Under the pieces are notes generated by a model. The model searched no databases. It was not told where the DNA came from and was given only the letters and a program-made list of their open reading frames with translations. A stretch of 64,000 nt of DNA, taken from Sphingomonas jeddahensis (GTDB lineage: Bacteria; Pseudomonadota; Alphaproteobacteria; Sphingomonadales; Sphingomonadaceae). Shown piece after piece: positions 36,635 through 45,808 of the stretch (positions are counted from its first letter, which is position 1; every line of letters begins with the position of its first letter). Location: NCBI RefSeq assembly GCF_001981525.1, contig NZ_MPSB01000013.1, positions 1 through 64,000 of the forward strand, written 5' to 3'. A program made the position numbers and the translations under genes.

Positions 36635-37084
36635 GTGATCCTCGCGCTTGCGCTGCTGCTCGCGGGGGAGCGCACGGCGATCGGCGTGTACGACGCGTGG
36701 GGGGCGTTCCGCGATGGCGTGCCGCCGCGCTGCTATGCGATCAGCGCGCCGGTGCGATCGGGCAGCCGCGCGTTCGTCAGCGTTGCCGCGCGCTTCGGGC
36801 GCACTCGGCGGGCGGCGCTGTATGTGCGGCTCTCGCAGCCGCGCGGCACGAGCACCCCGGTGACGCTGTCGATCGGCGAGCGCCGCTTCACCTTGTCGGG
36901 CAGTGCGCGCGCGGCTTGGTCTCCTGATGCGCCGACGGATCGGGCGATCGTGGCAGCGATGCGCGGTGGGCGGAGCATGAGCGTTTCGGCCGTGAGCGCG
37001 GCTGGGCGGCCGTTTGCCGACAGCTATGCGCTGGGTGGCGCGGCGACGGCGATCGATGCGGCGACCTTGGGGTGTGGGGGGTAA
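36635..37084 (+). CDS. Hypothetical exported protein, weakly IalB-like
   Basis: 149 residues from GTG 36635, 10 bases after the phosphatase stop. A short hydrophobic N-terminus (MILALALLLAGERTA) may be a signal. The body has a Trp-containing start (YDAWGAFRDG), a Cys pair (about residues 34 and 147), and beta-rich segments, faintly like invasion-associated locus B proteins. I do not recognise it firmly. A family C repeat follows. Confidence 0.6.
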   Translation: MILALALLLAGERTAIGVYDAWGAFRDGVPPRCYAISAPVRSGSRAFVSVAARFGRTRRAALYVRLSQPRGTSTPVTLSIGERRFTLSGSARAAWSPDAPTDRAIVAAMRGGRSMSVSAVSAAGRPFADSYALGGAATAIDAATLGCGG

Positions 37085-37085
37085 T

Positions 37086-37183
37086 CTCCCCTCCCGCCTG
37101 CGGGAGGGGGCGGGGGTCGGCCTGATCACGGGTCGCGCTTGAGGGCAGCCCACCCCCAGCCCCTCCCGCAAGCGGGAGGGGAG
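37086..37183. repeat. Dispersed palindromic repeat, family C (copy 1)
   Basis: Two GC-rich hairpins, CTCCCGCCTGCGGGAGG and CCTCCCGCAAGCGGGAGG, in inverted order 50 bases apart, with a related short hairpin (TTCCCGTCCTCGCGGGAA) at 37191-37208. It lies just upstream of rlmN. Confidence 0.8.
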
Positions 37184-37253
37184 TTCAGGTTTCCCGTCCT
37201 CGCGGGAATGACGGCGGCGCAGTCTACTGGAAATCGGCGCTGATTTCCGCTAT

Positions 37254-38471
37254 ATGCGCGCGATGCAGACACTGTCGGCCGCTCCCATGCCCATCCCCGG
37301 GCACATCGATCCCGTGCCCGTCGCGCGAGCCATTACGCCGCGTGCAGATGGTCGTGTCGACCTAGTCGGCCTGTCCAAGAGCGAATTGCGCGAGGCGCTG
37401 GCCGCCGGCGGACTCGACGCGCGTCAAGCCAAGCTGCGCGCAAAGCAGATCTGGCACTGGATCTACAATCGCGGCGCCACCGACTTTTCGGTGATGACGG
37501 ACATCGCCAAGGCACAGCATCCGTGGTTGACTGAGCGGTTCGTGATCGGCCGTCCGCAAGTGGTTGAGGCGCAGGTCTCCTCGGACGGGACGCGCAAGTG
37601 GCTGCTGCGTTCCGACGACGGGCAGGACTTTGAGATGGTTTTTATCCCCGATGCCGATCGGGGGACCTTGTGCGTGTCGAGCCAGGTCGGCTGCACGCTC
37701 AACTGCACCTTCTGCCACACCGGCACGATGAAGCTGGTGCGCAATCTCACCGCTGGCGAGATCGTCGGCCAGGTCATGCTGGCGCGCGATGGCCTTGGCG
37801 AATGGCCCAGCCAGCCCGAGGGACGCATGCTCACCAACATCGTGATGATGGGCATGGGCGAGCCGCTGTACAATTTCGACAACGTCCGTGACGCTCTGTC
37901 AGTGGTGATGGATGGCGACGGGCTGGCCCTGTCGAAGCGCCGGATCACGCTTTCCACCTCGGGGGTGGTGCCGATGATGGCCCGCGCGGGGGCGGAGATC
38001 GGCGTGAATCTCGCCGTATCGCTCCATGCCGTGACCAAGCCGGTGCGGGACGAGATCGTGCCGCTCAATCGCAAATACGGCATTGAGGAGCTGTTGCAGG
38101 CGTGCGCGGACTATCCCGGCGCCAACAATGCCCGGCGCATCACGTTCGAGTACGTGATGCTGAAGGACAAGAACGATTCGGATGATGACGCGCGCGAGCT
38201 GGTGCGCCTGCTGCGGCGCTACAAGCTGCCGGCGAAGGTGAACCTGATCCCGTTCAATCCCTGGCCGGGCGCTGCCTATGAATGCTCAACCCCGGAACGG
38301 ATTCGGTCGTTCTCCAACATCGTGTTCGAGGCTGGCATCTCGGCGCCGGTACGCACGCCGCGCGGACGCGACATCGATGCGGCCTGCGGGCAGTTGAAGA
38401 CCGCCGCCGAGCGCAAGAGCCGTGCGCAGATGGATCGTGAAGCCGCCGACAAGGCAGACGCGCTAGGCTGA
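37254..38471 (+). CDS. rlmN: Dual-specificity RNA methyltransferase RlmN
   Basis: 405-residue radical SAM enzyme that methylates C2 of A2503 in 23S rRNA and A37 in some tRNAs. The iron-sulphur motif is Cys147, Cys151, Cys154 (CTLNCTFC), followed by [10 protein letters not shown] and the catalytic Cys in the C-terminal DIDAACGQL. Start codons ATG 37254 and ATG 37263 are both possible. The first 40 residues form a non-conserved leader before the KSELREAL domain. Stands alone on +, ending 12 bases before the convergent recN stop. Confidence 0.97.
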   Translation: MRAMQTLSAAPMPIPGHIDPVPVARAITPRADGRVDLVGLSKSELREALAAGGLDARQAKLRAKQIWHWIYNRGATDFSVMTDIAKAQHPWLTERFVIGRPQVVEAQVSSDGTRKWLLRSDDGQDFEMVFIPDADRGTLCVSSQVGCTLNCTFCHTGTMKLVRNLTAGEIVGQVMLARDGLGEWPSQPEGRMLTNIVMMGMGEPLYNFDNVRDALSVVMDGDGLALSKRRITLSTSGVVPMMARAGAEIGVNLAVSLHAVTKPVRDEIVPLNRKYGIEELLQACADYPGANNARRITFEYVMLKDKNDSDDDARELVRLLRRYKLPAKVNLIPFNPWPGAAYECSTPERIRSFSNIVFEAGISAPVRTPRGRDIDAACGQLKTAAERKSRAQMDREAADKADALG

Positions 38472-38483
38472 CGATGTTCAGCC

Positions 38484-40139
38484 TCAGGCGGTTTCGATCA
38501 GCCGATCCGCCTGAGCCCGCGCTTCATCGGTGATTATGGCGCCCGAGAGCATGCGGGCGATTTCCTCGCGCCGTTCGCCGGGCTCAAGCTGACGCACGCC
38601 GGTGCGCGTGACCACGCCATCGTTGCGCTTGGCGATCAGCAGGTGCGCCGCGCCGCGCGCCGCGACCTGGGGGGAGTGAGTGACCACGAGCAATTGCGCC
38701 CGGCCCGCCAGGCGATGGAGTCGCTCGCCGATGGCAGACGCGACGGCACCGCCAACCCCACGATCGATCTCGTCAAAGATCATCGTCGCCGCGCCGCCTT
38801 CTTCCGCCAACGCGACCTTGAGCGCGAGGATGAAACGAGACAGTTCGCCGCCAGAGGCGATCCTGATCAGCGCGCCGTAAGGAGCCCCCGGGTTGGTGGC
38901 GATCTCGAACTCCACGCGATCGTGCCCCGCGGCGCCCCATTGTTCTTCGGGCAAGGGCGCCACGGTTGTGCGGAAACGGGCGGCGTCGAGTTTCAGCGGC
39001 GGCAACTCCCCTGCAACCGCGGCGTCGAGCCGCGCGGCAGCAGCAGTTCGCGCCTTCGTGAGCTTGGCGGCGGCTTCGACATAGGCGTCGCGAGCCGCTC
39101 GCGCCCGCTGTTCGAGCGCGGCAATGTCCTCCTCGCCCGCTTCGAGACGGCTGCGCCGACCACGAAGCTCGTCAGCGAGCGCGGCGAGGTCGTCGGGCTG
39201 CACGCGATGCTTGCGGGCCATGCCCCGCAACTCGAACAACCGTGCTTCGTCATCCTCCAGCGCGCGCGGATCAAAGGCGAGCGCGCGTGCTGCCTCGTTG
39301 ACCTGGTCGCCAGCGTTGCCGGCCTCGATTACGGCGCGATCCAGCGCAGCGAGAGCCTCGCTCAGGGCAGGGTGGTCAGGCGCAATACGGTCGAGGATTC
39401 GCGCCGCCTGGCGCATGCGAGCGAGCGCGCCGTCGGAGCCGTCGAGCGCATCGGTGAGGGCGTTCAGGTCCTCCGCGATCTTCTCCGACCGTTGCATGAC
39501 ACGACGGCGTTCAGCGAGCGCTTCTTCCTCGCCCGGCTCGGGGGCAAGGGCGTCAAGTTCGGCAACGGCATGGTCGAGCCATTCACGGTCGCGCGTAGCG
39601 ATCTCGATTTCTGCGCGGGCCTCGGCAAGTGCGGTTTCCGCGCCGCGCCAGGATTGCCAAGATGCCGCTACTCCCGCGCTGTCCAGCCGGGCAAACGTAT
39701 CGAGCAACGCGCGATGGCCGCGCGGATTGAGCAGGCCGCGATCGTCGTGCTGACCGTGAATCTCAACCAGCCGCGCGCCAAGCTCGCGCAGCAACGCGGC
39801 GGAGGCGGGCTGGTTGTTAACGAAGCCCCTGCTGCCGCCATCGGCCTTCACCACCCGACGAACGATCAGCGGTTCGCCCGCTTCGGCCTCGATGCCATTC
39901 TCGTCCAAAAGCGAGGCGAGATCGGCCGGAGGGTCAAAGGTCGCGGTGACGCTGGCCTGTGCGGCGCCATGCCGGACCAGCCCGCTGTCACCACGTGCAC
40001 CCAGTGCCAGGCCCAAAGCATCGAGGAGGATCGACTTGCCGGCGCCGGTCTCACCCGTGAGGACGCCAAGGCCGGGACCGAAATCGAGGTCAAGCGCCTC
40101 GATCAGTACCACGTCGCGAATCGAGAGCGCCGTCAGCAT
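38484..40139 (-). CDS. recN: DNA repair protein RecN
   Basis: 551-residue SMC-like ATPase active in recombinational repair of double-strand breaks. Walker A GETGAGKS is at residues 29-36; two long coiled-coil arms (about 155-360) lie between it and the C-terminal signature (SGGELSRFILAL near 430) and Walker B (MIFDEIDRG near 465). Met 40139 starts the conserved MLTALSIRDVVLIE; an open extension upstream runs over the bamD end and is not real. Likely in an operon with bamD, 49 bases upstream. Confidence 0.96.
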   Translation of the reverse strand: MLTALSIRDVVLIEALDLDFGPGLGVLTGETGAGKSILLDALGLALGARGDSGLVRHGAAQASVTATFDPPADLASLLDENGIEAEAGEPLIVRRVVKADGGSRGFVNNQPASAALLRELGARLVEIHGQHDDRGLLNPRGHRALLDTFARLDSAGVAASWQSWRGAETALAEARAEIEIATRDREWLDHAVAELDALAPEPGEEEALAERRRVMQRSEKIAEDLNALTDALDGSDGALARMRQAARILDRIAPDHPALSEALAALDRAVIEAGNAGDQVNEAARALAFDPRALEDDEARLFELRGMARKHRVQPDDLAALADELRGRRSRLEAGEEDIAALEQRARAARDAYVEAAAKLTKARTAAAARLDAAVAGELPPLKLDAARFRTTVAPLPEEQWGAAGHDRVEFEIATNPGAPYGALIRIASGGELSRFILALKVALAEEGGAATMIFDEIDRGVGGAVASAIGERLHRLAGRAQLLVVTHSPQVAARGAAHLLIAKRNDGVVTRTGVRQLEPGERREEIARMLSGAIITDEARAQADRLIETA

Positions 40140-40188
40140 GAAGTCGCCAACGCGCCGTGCGACAGGTGGTGCCGCACGGGCTGCGTTG

Positions 40189-41235
40189 TCACTGGTCCTG
40201 CGGCGTGTCGCTCGGCGGTGCGGCCGGCGTGCCGGGCTGAACGCCGGTTGGGGTGGCGGTGCTTGGCGCATTGCCGCCTGGGGTCGCGCCGGCGCCGCCG
40301 GTCGTGGTGGCCGGCGTCGGTCCGCCCGGCGCTTCGGCGCGCGGTGTTGCTCCGCCTTCGATGGGAAGCACTTCCACTTCCCTGCGCACCGGGGCTTCCG
40401 GTCTGGTAACGGTCGTCTGCGGTATCACCGTTTCGCCAGGTTCCAGCGGCTGGATCGGCGTTGCCGGGTTCTCGCCCAAAAGCTCAAACGCGCGCTTGTA
40501 CCACCACGTCTCGGGATAATTGGCGCCAAGCACCGCGGCGGAGCGCTTCGCTTCCTCGCGCACGCCGAGCGCAAGATAAGTTTCGGTCAGTCGCATCAAT
40601 GCTTCGGGGGTGTGAGTGGTGGTCTGATATTCGTCGATGACCTTGCGGAAACGCAGGCTCGCCGCCAGCCATTGGCCGCGCCGCTCATAGAAGCGGCCGA
40701 TCTCCATCTCCTTGCCGGCGAGGTGATCGCGCACCAGATCCATCTTCAGCCGCGCATCGGCGGCATAGCGCGAATTGGGATAGCGACGGGTGAGTTCACC
40801 GAGCGAATCCTGCGCCTGCGCCGTGATCTTCTGATCGCGGGTGACGTCGTTGATCTGCTCGTAATAGCTCATCGCGATGAGGTAATAAGCGTAGGGCGCG
40901 TCGCGATTGCCGGGGTGAACCGACAAGAAGCGCTGCGCGCCCTGGATCGCTTCGGTATAATTCTTGGCGAGATAATTGCTGAATGCACCCATCAGCTGCG
41001 CACGGCGCGCCCATACGGAATATGGGTGCTGGCGCTCCACCTCGTCGAACAGCGCGGCGGCCACCTTGTATTGGTGCTGATCGAGCTTCTGCCGAGCGGC
41101 GGTGTAAAGCGTGCCCACATCGCGAGCGACATAGGGCAGGTCGCCACCGGCGCGATTACGCGCGCAGCCGGCGATCGGCAGTGCCATCGCCGCGAGCATG
41201 AGGGCGACGAGCGGACGGGACGGGAGGTTACGCAT
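40189..41235 (-). CDS. bamD: Outer membrane assembly lipoprotein BamD, with long C-terminal extension
   Basis: 348 residues. The signal peptide ends in the lipobox IAGC with Cys24 as lipidation site. TPR-like repeats fill residues 40 to about 245 (RYPNSRYAADAR, KEMEIGRFYERRGQW are typical) and give the core of BamD, an essential part of the BAM complex that inserts beta-barrels. E. coli BamD is about 245 residues; here about 95 further residues rich in Pro, Thr, Ala and Gly follow from about 255. ATG 41235 starts the signal peptide; the earlier in-frame Met at 41307 is not needed. Confidence 0.93.
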   Translation of the reverse strand: MRNLPSRPLVALMLAAMALPIAGCARNRAGGDLPYVARDVGTLYTAARQKLDQHQYKVAAALFDEVERQHPYSVWARRAQLMGAFSNYLAKNYTEAIQGAQRFLSVHPGNRDAPYAYYLIAMSYYEQINDVTRDQKITAQAQDSLGELTRRYPNSRYAADARLKMDLVRDHLAGKEMEIGRFYERRGQWLAASLRFRKVIDEYQTTTHTPEALMRLTETYLALGVREEAKRSAAVLGANYPETWWYKRAFELLGENPATPIQPLEPGETVIPQTTVTRPEAPVRREVEVLPIEGGATPRAEAPGGPTPATTTGGAGATPGGNAPSTATPTGVQPGTPAAPPSDTPQDQ

Positions 41236-41355
41236 CAATCGAGCCTTTAGCGCAGGGCCGCGCGCGCGAACAATGCTGAAACGTGATGGGTGAAACGCAT
41301 TGGTCACGGCGGCGTTCGATAGCTACCACAAAGCTCCATCATTGCGGGGACACAC

Positions 41356-42180
41356 ATGACTGCAACCTTGCTGGCCACCAAGCGCGTCGAAAAGCCATGG
41401 GGGCGGCACACGCTTTATCCGGGCTTTCCTGATCCGTCCCCGGATGGTGAGCCGATCGGCGAAGTGTGGTTCCAGTCGCCGCATCCCGATGAGCCCGAGC
41501 TGCTGATCAAATATCTGTTCACCAGCGAGAAATTGTCGGTGCAGGACCATCCGTCCGACACGGAAGCGCAGAAGCGCGGGCTGCCGCGCGGCAAGGACGA
41601 ATGCTGGCTGATCCTGGATGCCGAGCCTGATTCGACCATCGCCATCGGGCCCAAGCAGACAATGACCGCTGAAGAGCTGCGCGCGAGCGCGCTGGATGGT
41701 TCGATCGAGGACAAGCTTGATTGGAAGCCGGTGAGGGCGGGTGATTTTTATTACTCGCACTCGGGGGTGATTCACGCGATCGGCGCAGGGCTTACGCTGA
41801 TCGAGGTCCAGCAAAATTCCGACACCACCTATCGCTTGTACGATTACGGCCGTCCGCGCGAGCTTCACCTGGACGATGGTGTCGCGGTGGCGGATCTGGA
41901 GCCTTATGTCGCGCCGCAACGTCCTGGCGAGATAGCGCCGGGCCGCACGATCCTGGTGGAAGGGCCGAAGTTCGTGCTGGAACGCTGGGGCGGCGGCAAG
42001 CGCAACATCGTGCTCGCGGACGGCCAGACCGGCTGGCTGGTGCCGATCCGCGGCGAAGGCGTAATCGGCGGCGTGGCCTGGCGGGCGGGCGAGTGCGTGA
42101 TGGTGACCGGCGTGGAAGAATTGCACGCCTCAGTCGATGCGGACCTGCTGTTCGCTTATCCCGGAACCGCGCGGATCTGA
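41356..42180 (+). CDS. manA: Mannose-6-phosphate isomerase, class I-like
   Basis: 274 residues, cupin fold. KPWGRHTLYPGF begins the domain; LLIKYLFTSEKLSVQDHPSD carries the zinc-binding His and Gln region (QxH), and HSGVIHAIGAG near 138 has a further His ligand. Such enzymes interconvert mannose 6-phosphate and fructose 6-phosphate, feeding GDP-mannose for polysaccharide. It is short for class I (usually 380-400), as in a subgroup of Alphaproteobacteria. Gene symbol is a best guess. Stands alone upstream of a transporter gene. Confidence 0.8.
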   Translation: MTATLLATKRVEKPWGRHTLYPGFPDPSPDGEPIGEVWFQSPHPDEPELLIKYLFTSEKLSVQDHPSDTEAQKRGLPRGKDECWLILDAEPDSTIAIGPKQTMTAEELRASALDGSIEDKLDWKPVRAGDFYYSHSGVIHAIGAGLTLIEVQQNSDTTYRLYDYGRPRELHLDDGVAVADLEPYVAPQRPGEIAPGRTILVEGPKFVLERWGGGKRNIVLADGQTGWLVPIRGEGVIGGVAWRAGECVMVTGVEELHASVDADLLFAYPGTARI

Positions 42181-42265
42181 CCTTCACCGCCACGCCGGGG
42201 AAATGCCTGGCGTGGCGGGTCGCGAAACGCTCGACATTGTGCCCGCGGGTCGCGAAGAGCCCGCG

Positions 42266-43024
42266 GTGCTCGATCTACCCTCCACAATCCTCGTCATTGC
42301 CGCCGGTTTTATGGGTGGTGCGATGAACGCGCTGGCCGGCGGCGGGTCGTTCGCGACCATGCCGGCGCTGCTGGCGATCGGCCAGCCGGCCAACATCGCC
42401 AACGCGACCTCCAACTTTGCTGTGCTGCCGGGGGCGGCAATGAGCAGCTGGTCGTTCCGCGATGAACTGGGGCCGGTCGGCGGCGTGAACCTGGGCGTGC
42501 TCGGCTGGGTGACGTTTGTCGCGGGCCTGTTCGGCAGCGTGTTGCTGGTACTCACCCCCACGCGCACCTTTGACCTGATCGTGCCGTGGCTGGTGCTGTA
42601 CGCCTTTGTCGTGCTGGCGGTGGGCAAGCGGGCGTCCGTGTGGCTGGCGCAGCGGGTGACGATCGGCGCGCGCACGCTGATCAGCGTTCAGGCGCTGCTA
42701 GGTGTCTATGGCGGCTATTTCGGTGGGGGCGTCGGGCTGATGATGACGGCGACTTATGGCCTGCTCGCCGGATTGCATCCACGGGCAATGTTTGCGCCGC
42801 GTACGCTGATGCTGACGCTCGCCAACGCCGCGGCGGCGATCGTGTTCGTGGTGTCGGGCATGATCCACTGGGCGTCGTGCGTGCCGATGCTGCTCGGCGG
42901 CCTTGTCGGTGGCTGGGCGGGCGCGGTGCTGGGGAAGCGGTTGCCGCATGGTGTGGTGCGCTGGTGGACCTTGCTGGTGTCGGGCGGCACGACCTTGGTG
43001 TTCTTCTGGCGAGCGTATTTCTGA
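42266..43024 (+). CDS. TauE/SafE family (TSUP) membrane exporter
   Basis: 252 residues with about eight hydrophobic helices. FMGGAMNALAGGGSF at the first helix and GYFGGGVGLMM in the second half are the repeated glycine motifs of the PF01925 family, exporters of sulfite or sulfonates in known cases. The start is uncertain: GTG 42266 begins just before the first helix; ATG 42203 would add 21 residues. It is followed by a cytochrome b and a sulfite-oxidase-like gene on the same strand, which suggests a link to sulfite or sulfoxide chemistry. Confidence 0.85.
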   Translation: MLDLPSTILVIAAGFMGGAMNALAGGGSFATMPALLAIGQPANIANATSNFAVLPGAAMSSWSFRDELGPVGGVNLGVLGWVTFVAGLFGSVLLVLTPTRTFDLIVPWLVLYAFVVLAVGKRASVWLAQRVTIGARTLISVQALLGVYGGYFGGGVGLMMTATYGLLAGLHPRAMFAPRTLMLTLANAAAAIVFVVSGMIHWASCVPMLLGGLVGGWAGAVLGKRLPHGVVRWWTLLVSGGTTLVFFWRAYF

Positions 43025-43070
43025 TCTGCGGCCCGTGCGAGCGGGTTGCAGTGGTGCTAAGCATCGTTCG

Positions 43071-43754
43071 ATGACGTTTGTTTATCGCCACCGTCTTGCC
43101 ACCCGTATCTGGCACTGGATCAACGCGGTCGCGATCTTCATCCTGATCGGTTCCGGACTGGGCATCTCCAATGCGCATCCGCGTCTTTATTGGGGACGGT
43201 ACGGCGCGAACTTCGATCCGGCATGGCTTGAATTGCCGCGCTTCCCCTCGTGGCTGACGATCCCGGCGAGCTACAATCTCGCGCTCTCGCGCCGGTGGCA
43301 TCTGTTCTTCTCGCTGGTGCTGGCCTTCGGGTTGCTCGGTTACATGATGGCTAGCCTCCTCAACCGTCACTTCGCGCGCGACCTGCACCTGCGTCGCCGC
43401 GACCTTTCGCGCCGGCACTTGTGGGCCGACCTGCGCGCCCATCTGGCGCTGCGCTTTCACGATCCGGAGCGTCCGCGCGATTACAACGTATTTCAGAAGC
43501 TCTCCTATGTGGTGGTGATCTTTATCCTCCTGCCGCTGGTGATCCTCACAGGAGTAGCGCTGTCGCCCGCGATGAATGCGGCATGGCCGTGGCTGCTTGA
43601 TCTGTTCGGAGGCCGGCAATCGGCACGGTCGATCCATTTCCTGTGCATGTTCGGGCTGGCGCTCTTCACCGTTGTGCACCTTGCGCTCGTTATTCTTGCC
43701 GGGGTTGTGAATGAAACGCGGTCAATGATCACCGGCTGGTGGCGCCTCCCATGA
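43071..43754 (+). CDS. Cytochrome b561-type (PF01292) membrane subunit
   Basis: 227 residues, four to five membrane helices. His residues in YRHRLATRIWHWINA, in SRRWHLFF, and in RSIHFLCMFG and VVHLALV would ligate two b hemes. It is similar to Ni-hydrogenase-type cytochrome b subunits and would pass electrons between quinone and the next gene's product. ATG 43071 follows 46 bases after the exporter. Its stop overlaps the start of the molybdopterin protein gene (ATGA). Confidence 0.85.
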   Translation: MTFVYRHRLATRIWHWINAVAIFILIGSGLGISNAHPRLYWGRYGANFDPAWLELPRFPSWLTIPASYNLALSRRWHLFFSLVLAFGLLGYMMASLLNRHFARDLHLRRRDLSRRHLWADLRAHLALRFHDPERPRDYNVFQKLSYVVVIFILLPLVILTGVALSPAMNAAWPWLLDLFGGRQSARSIHFLCMFGLALFTVVHLALVILAGVVNETRSMITGWWRLP

Positions 43755-44494
43755 TCCTCGCCCGGCGCAGCCTGATCGCTGGCACCGCCGCCTTGCCGGC
43801 CGGGTGCGACCGCATTGCCGAGCAGCCGACCGCCCGGCGTATCCTGTTCCTGGGCGAAGACATGCACCGTGGCCTCCAGCGCGCGCTGTCTGATCGCAAC
43901 GCTCTTGCCCCGGAATTCACGCCTGACCAGCGCTCGCCCTTCTTCCGTCCCAACGGCACGCGTGATCCTGGTACGACGGAATACGCTGCCTTGCGCGCGG
44001 CACGTTTTGACGACTGGCGGTTGAAGGTCGATGGATTGGTCGCAAGGCCCCTCTCGCTTGGCCTGGCTGACCTCGGCGCCCTTCCGCAGCGCGCGCAGAT
44101 TACCCGGCACGATTGCGTCGAGGGCTGGAGCGCAATCGGCAAGTGGCAGGGGCCCCGGCTAGGCGACGTGCTCAAGGCTGCGGGGCTGCGCGACGCGGCG
44201 CGCTACATCGTCTTCACCTGCGCCGACCTCTATGGTGGCGAGCCTTACTACGAGTCGATCGACCTCGTCGACGCTTTCCACCCGCAGACGATCCTCGCCT
44301 GGGCGCTGAACGACCGCTTCCTGCCGGTGATGAATGGCGCGCCCTGCCGGCTGCGGGTCGAGCGGCAGCTCGGCTATAAACACGCCAAATATCTCATGCG
44401 GATCCAGGCGGTGGGCAGCCTCGTCGGGATCGGAAAGGGGCGCGGCGGATATTGGGAGGATAACGTCGATTACGATTGGTATGCGGGGATCTAG
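43751..44494 (+). CDS. Molybdopterin-dependent oxidoreductase (sulfite oxidase fold)
   Basis: 247 residues of the sulfite oxidase / MsrP fold (PF00174). The molybdenum-binding Cys is Cys122 in RHDCVEGWSAIGKW. The N-terminus ARRSLIAGTAALPAGC has a twin-Arg-like pair and also a lipobox-like end, so it could be Tat-exported and perhaps lipidated. Overlapping the cytochrome b gene by 4 bases, it likely forms a periplasmic reductase or oxidase with it, such as a sulfoxide reductase similar to MsrPQ or a sulfite dehydrogenase. MsrQ itself is a different family from this cytochrome. Confidence 0.88.
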   Translation: MILARRSLIAGTAALPAGCDRIAEQPTARRILFLGEDMHRGLQRALSDRNALAPEFTPDQRSPFFRPNGTRDPGTTEYAALRAARFDDWRLKVDGLVARPLSLGLADLGALPQRAQITRHDCVEGWSAIGKWQGPRLGDVLKAAGLRDAARYIVFTCADLYGGEPYYESIDLVDAFHPQTILAWALNDRFLPVMNGAPCRLRVERQLGYKHAKYLMRIQAVGSLVGIGKGRGGYWEDNVDYDWYAGI

Positions 44495-44541
44495 ACCTAA
44501 CGGTCTGGAAACCGGCCGCCGCCGCCGTTAGCAAGCGCAGC

Positions 44542-45771
44542 ATGGCCCTTATCGATCTGTTCCTTTCCCGCGCGGTGAAACGCGGCACGCTCACCCTCCA
44601 TCGTCCCGACGTGCCGGCGCGGACCTTCGGCACCTCGGAAGCGGGCTTTCCCGATGTGACGATCCGCTTCACCGCGAAGGGGGTCGGCCGTGCGATCGTG
44701 TCCGATCCCGGCCTCGGCGCGGCCGAGGCGTTCATGGATGGCCGGCTCGTCATGGAACAGGGCGACATCCGCGATTTGGTCGCGCTGCTGACCTCGAACG
44801 ATCCATGGGAGCAGGGGCGCTCGGCGCTAGCCGCCAGCCGGCTGCGTCGCGCAGTGGGCGCCGCTGCGCATCGCTTCGGCCGGATCAACATGGAGCGCGC
44901 GTCGAAGCGAAACGTCGCGCATCATTACGATCTGTCCGACCGGCTGTACGACCTCTTCCTCGACGCCGATCGCCAGTACAGCTGCGCCTATTTCACTGAT
45001 CCAGCCAACAGCCTGGAGCAGGCGCAGGCCGACAAGAAGGCGCATATCGCCGCCAAGCTGGCGCTGAAGCCCGGGATGACCGTGCTCGATATCGGCTGCG
45101 GCTGGGGCGGGATGGCGCTGTACCTCCACCAGAAGACCGGCGCGGAGGTGCTGGGCGTCACGCTCTCCGAAGAGCAGCTAAAGGTCGCCCGTCGCCGTGC
45201 GCAGGAAGCGGGGGTTGCCGACAAGGTGCGGTTCGAGTTGATCGACTATCGCAAAGTCATGGGGCAGTTCGACCGTATCGTGTCAGTCGGCATGTTCGAA
45301 CATGTGGGCGTGAAGCATTACCGTGCCTTTTTCGGCAAATGCCGCGAGTTGCTGGCCGACGATGGAGTGATGCTGATGCACACGATTGGTCGCATGGGGG
45401 TGCCGGGCGTGACCGACGAGTTCACGCTTAAGTACATCTTCCCGGGCGGCTACAATCCCGCGCTGAGCGAGATTGTGCGCGGCTATGAAGGCACGCGGCT
45501 GTTTCCGACCGACATCGAGGTGCTGAGGCTTCATTACAGCTGGACGCTCGATCACTGGTATGACCGCACCGTCGCGGCAAAGGACGCGATTGTCGCGCTT
45601 TATGACGAGCGGTTCTACAACATGTGGACCTTCTACCTCGCCGGCGCGGCGGCGGCGTTCCGCCACGGCGGGCTGTGCAACTACCAGGTGCAGCTAACCA
45701 AGGGGCGCATGTCGGTGCCGGTGACGCGCGATTACATTTACGAGGAAGAGCGGCGGCTGCGTTCCGCCTGA
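44542..45771 (+). CDS. cfa: Cyclopropane fatty acid synthase family methyltransferase
   Basis: 409 residues. It has the N-terminal sterol-carrier-like lipid-binding part (to about 110), then the SAM-dependent domain with VLDIGCGWGG near residue 187 and GVTLSEEQLKVA. The VSVGMFEHVG and GGYNPALSE segments are typical. It adds a methylene group from SAM to unsaturated phospholipid acyl chains. ATG 44542 is selected; an upstream in-frame GTG is in noncoding sequence. The short palindrome at 45775 follows its stop. Confidence 0.92.
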   Translation: MALIDLFLSRAVKRGTLTLHRPDVPARTFGTSEAGFPDVTIRFTAKGVGRAIVSDPGLGAAEAFMDGRLVMEQGDIRDLVALLTSNDPWEQGRSALAASRLRRAVGAAAHRFGRINMERASKRNVAHHYDLSDRLYDLFLDADRQYSCAYFTDPANSLEQAQADKKAHIAAKLALKPGMTVLDIGCGWGGMALYLHQKTGAEVLGVTLSEEQLKVARRRAQEAGVADKVRFELIDYRKVMGQFDRIVSVGMFEHVGVKHYRAFFGKCRELLADDGVMLMHTIGRMGVPGVTDEFTLKYIFPGGYNPALSEIVRGYEGTRLFPTDIEVLRLHYSWTLDHWYDRTVAAKDAIVALYDERFYNMWTFYLAGAAAAFRHGGLCNYQVQLTKGRMSVPVTRDYIYEEERRLRSA

Positions 45772-45774
45772 TCC

Positions 45775-45801
45775 GTCATGCCGGGACAAGCCCGGCATGA
45801 C
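45775..45801. terminator. Short palindrome between convergent cfa and SDR genes
   Basis: GTCATGCCGGG and CCCGGCATGAC, an 11-base perfect stem around ACAAG, a family A half-element. It likely acts as a two-way terminator between genes that stop 38 bases apart. Confidence 0.55.
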
Positions 45802-45808
45802 GTTGTGC

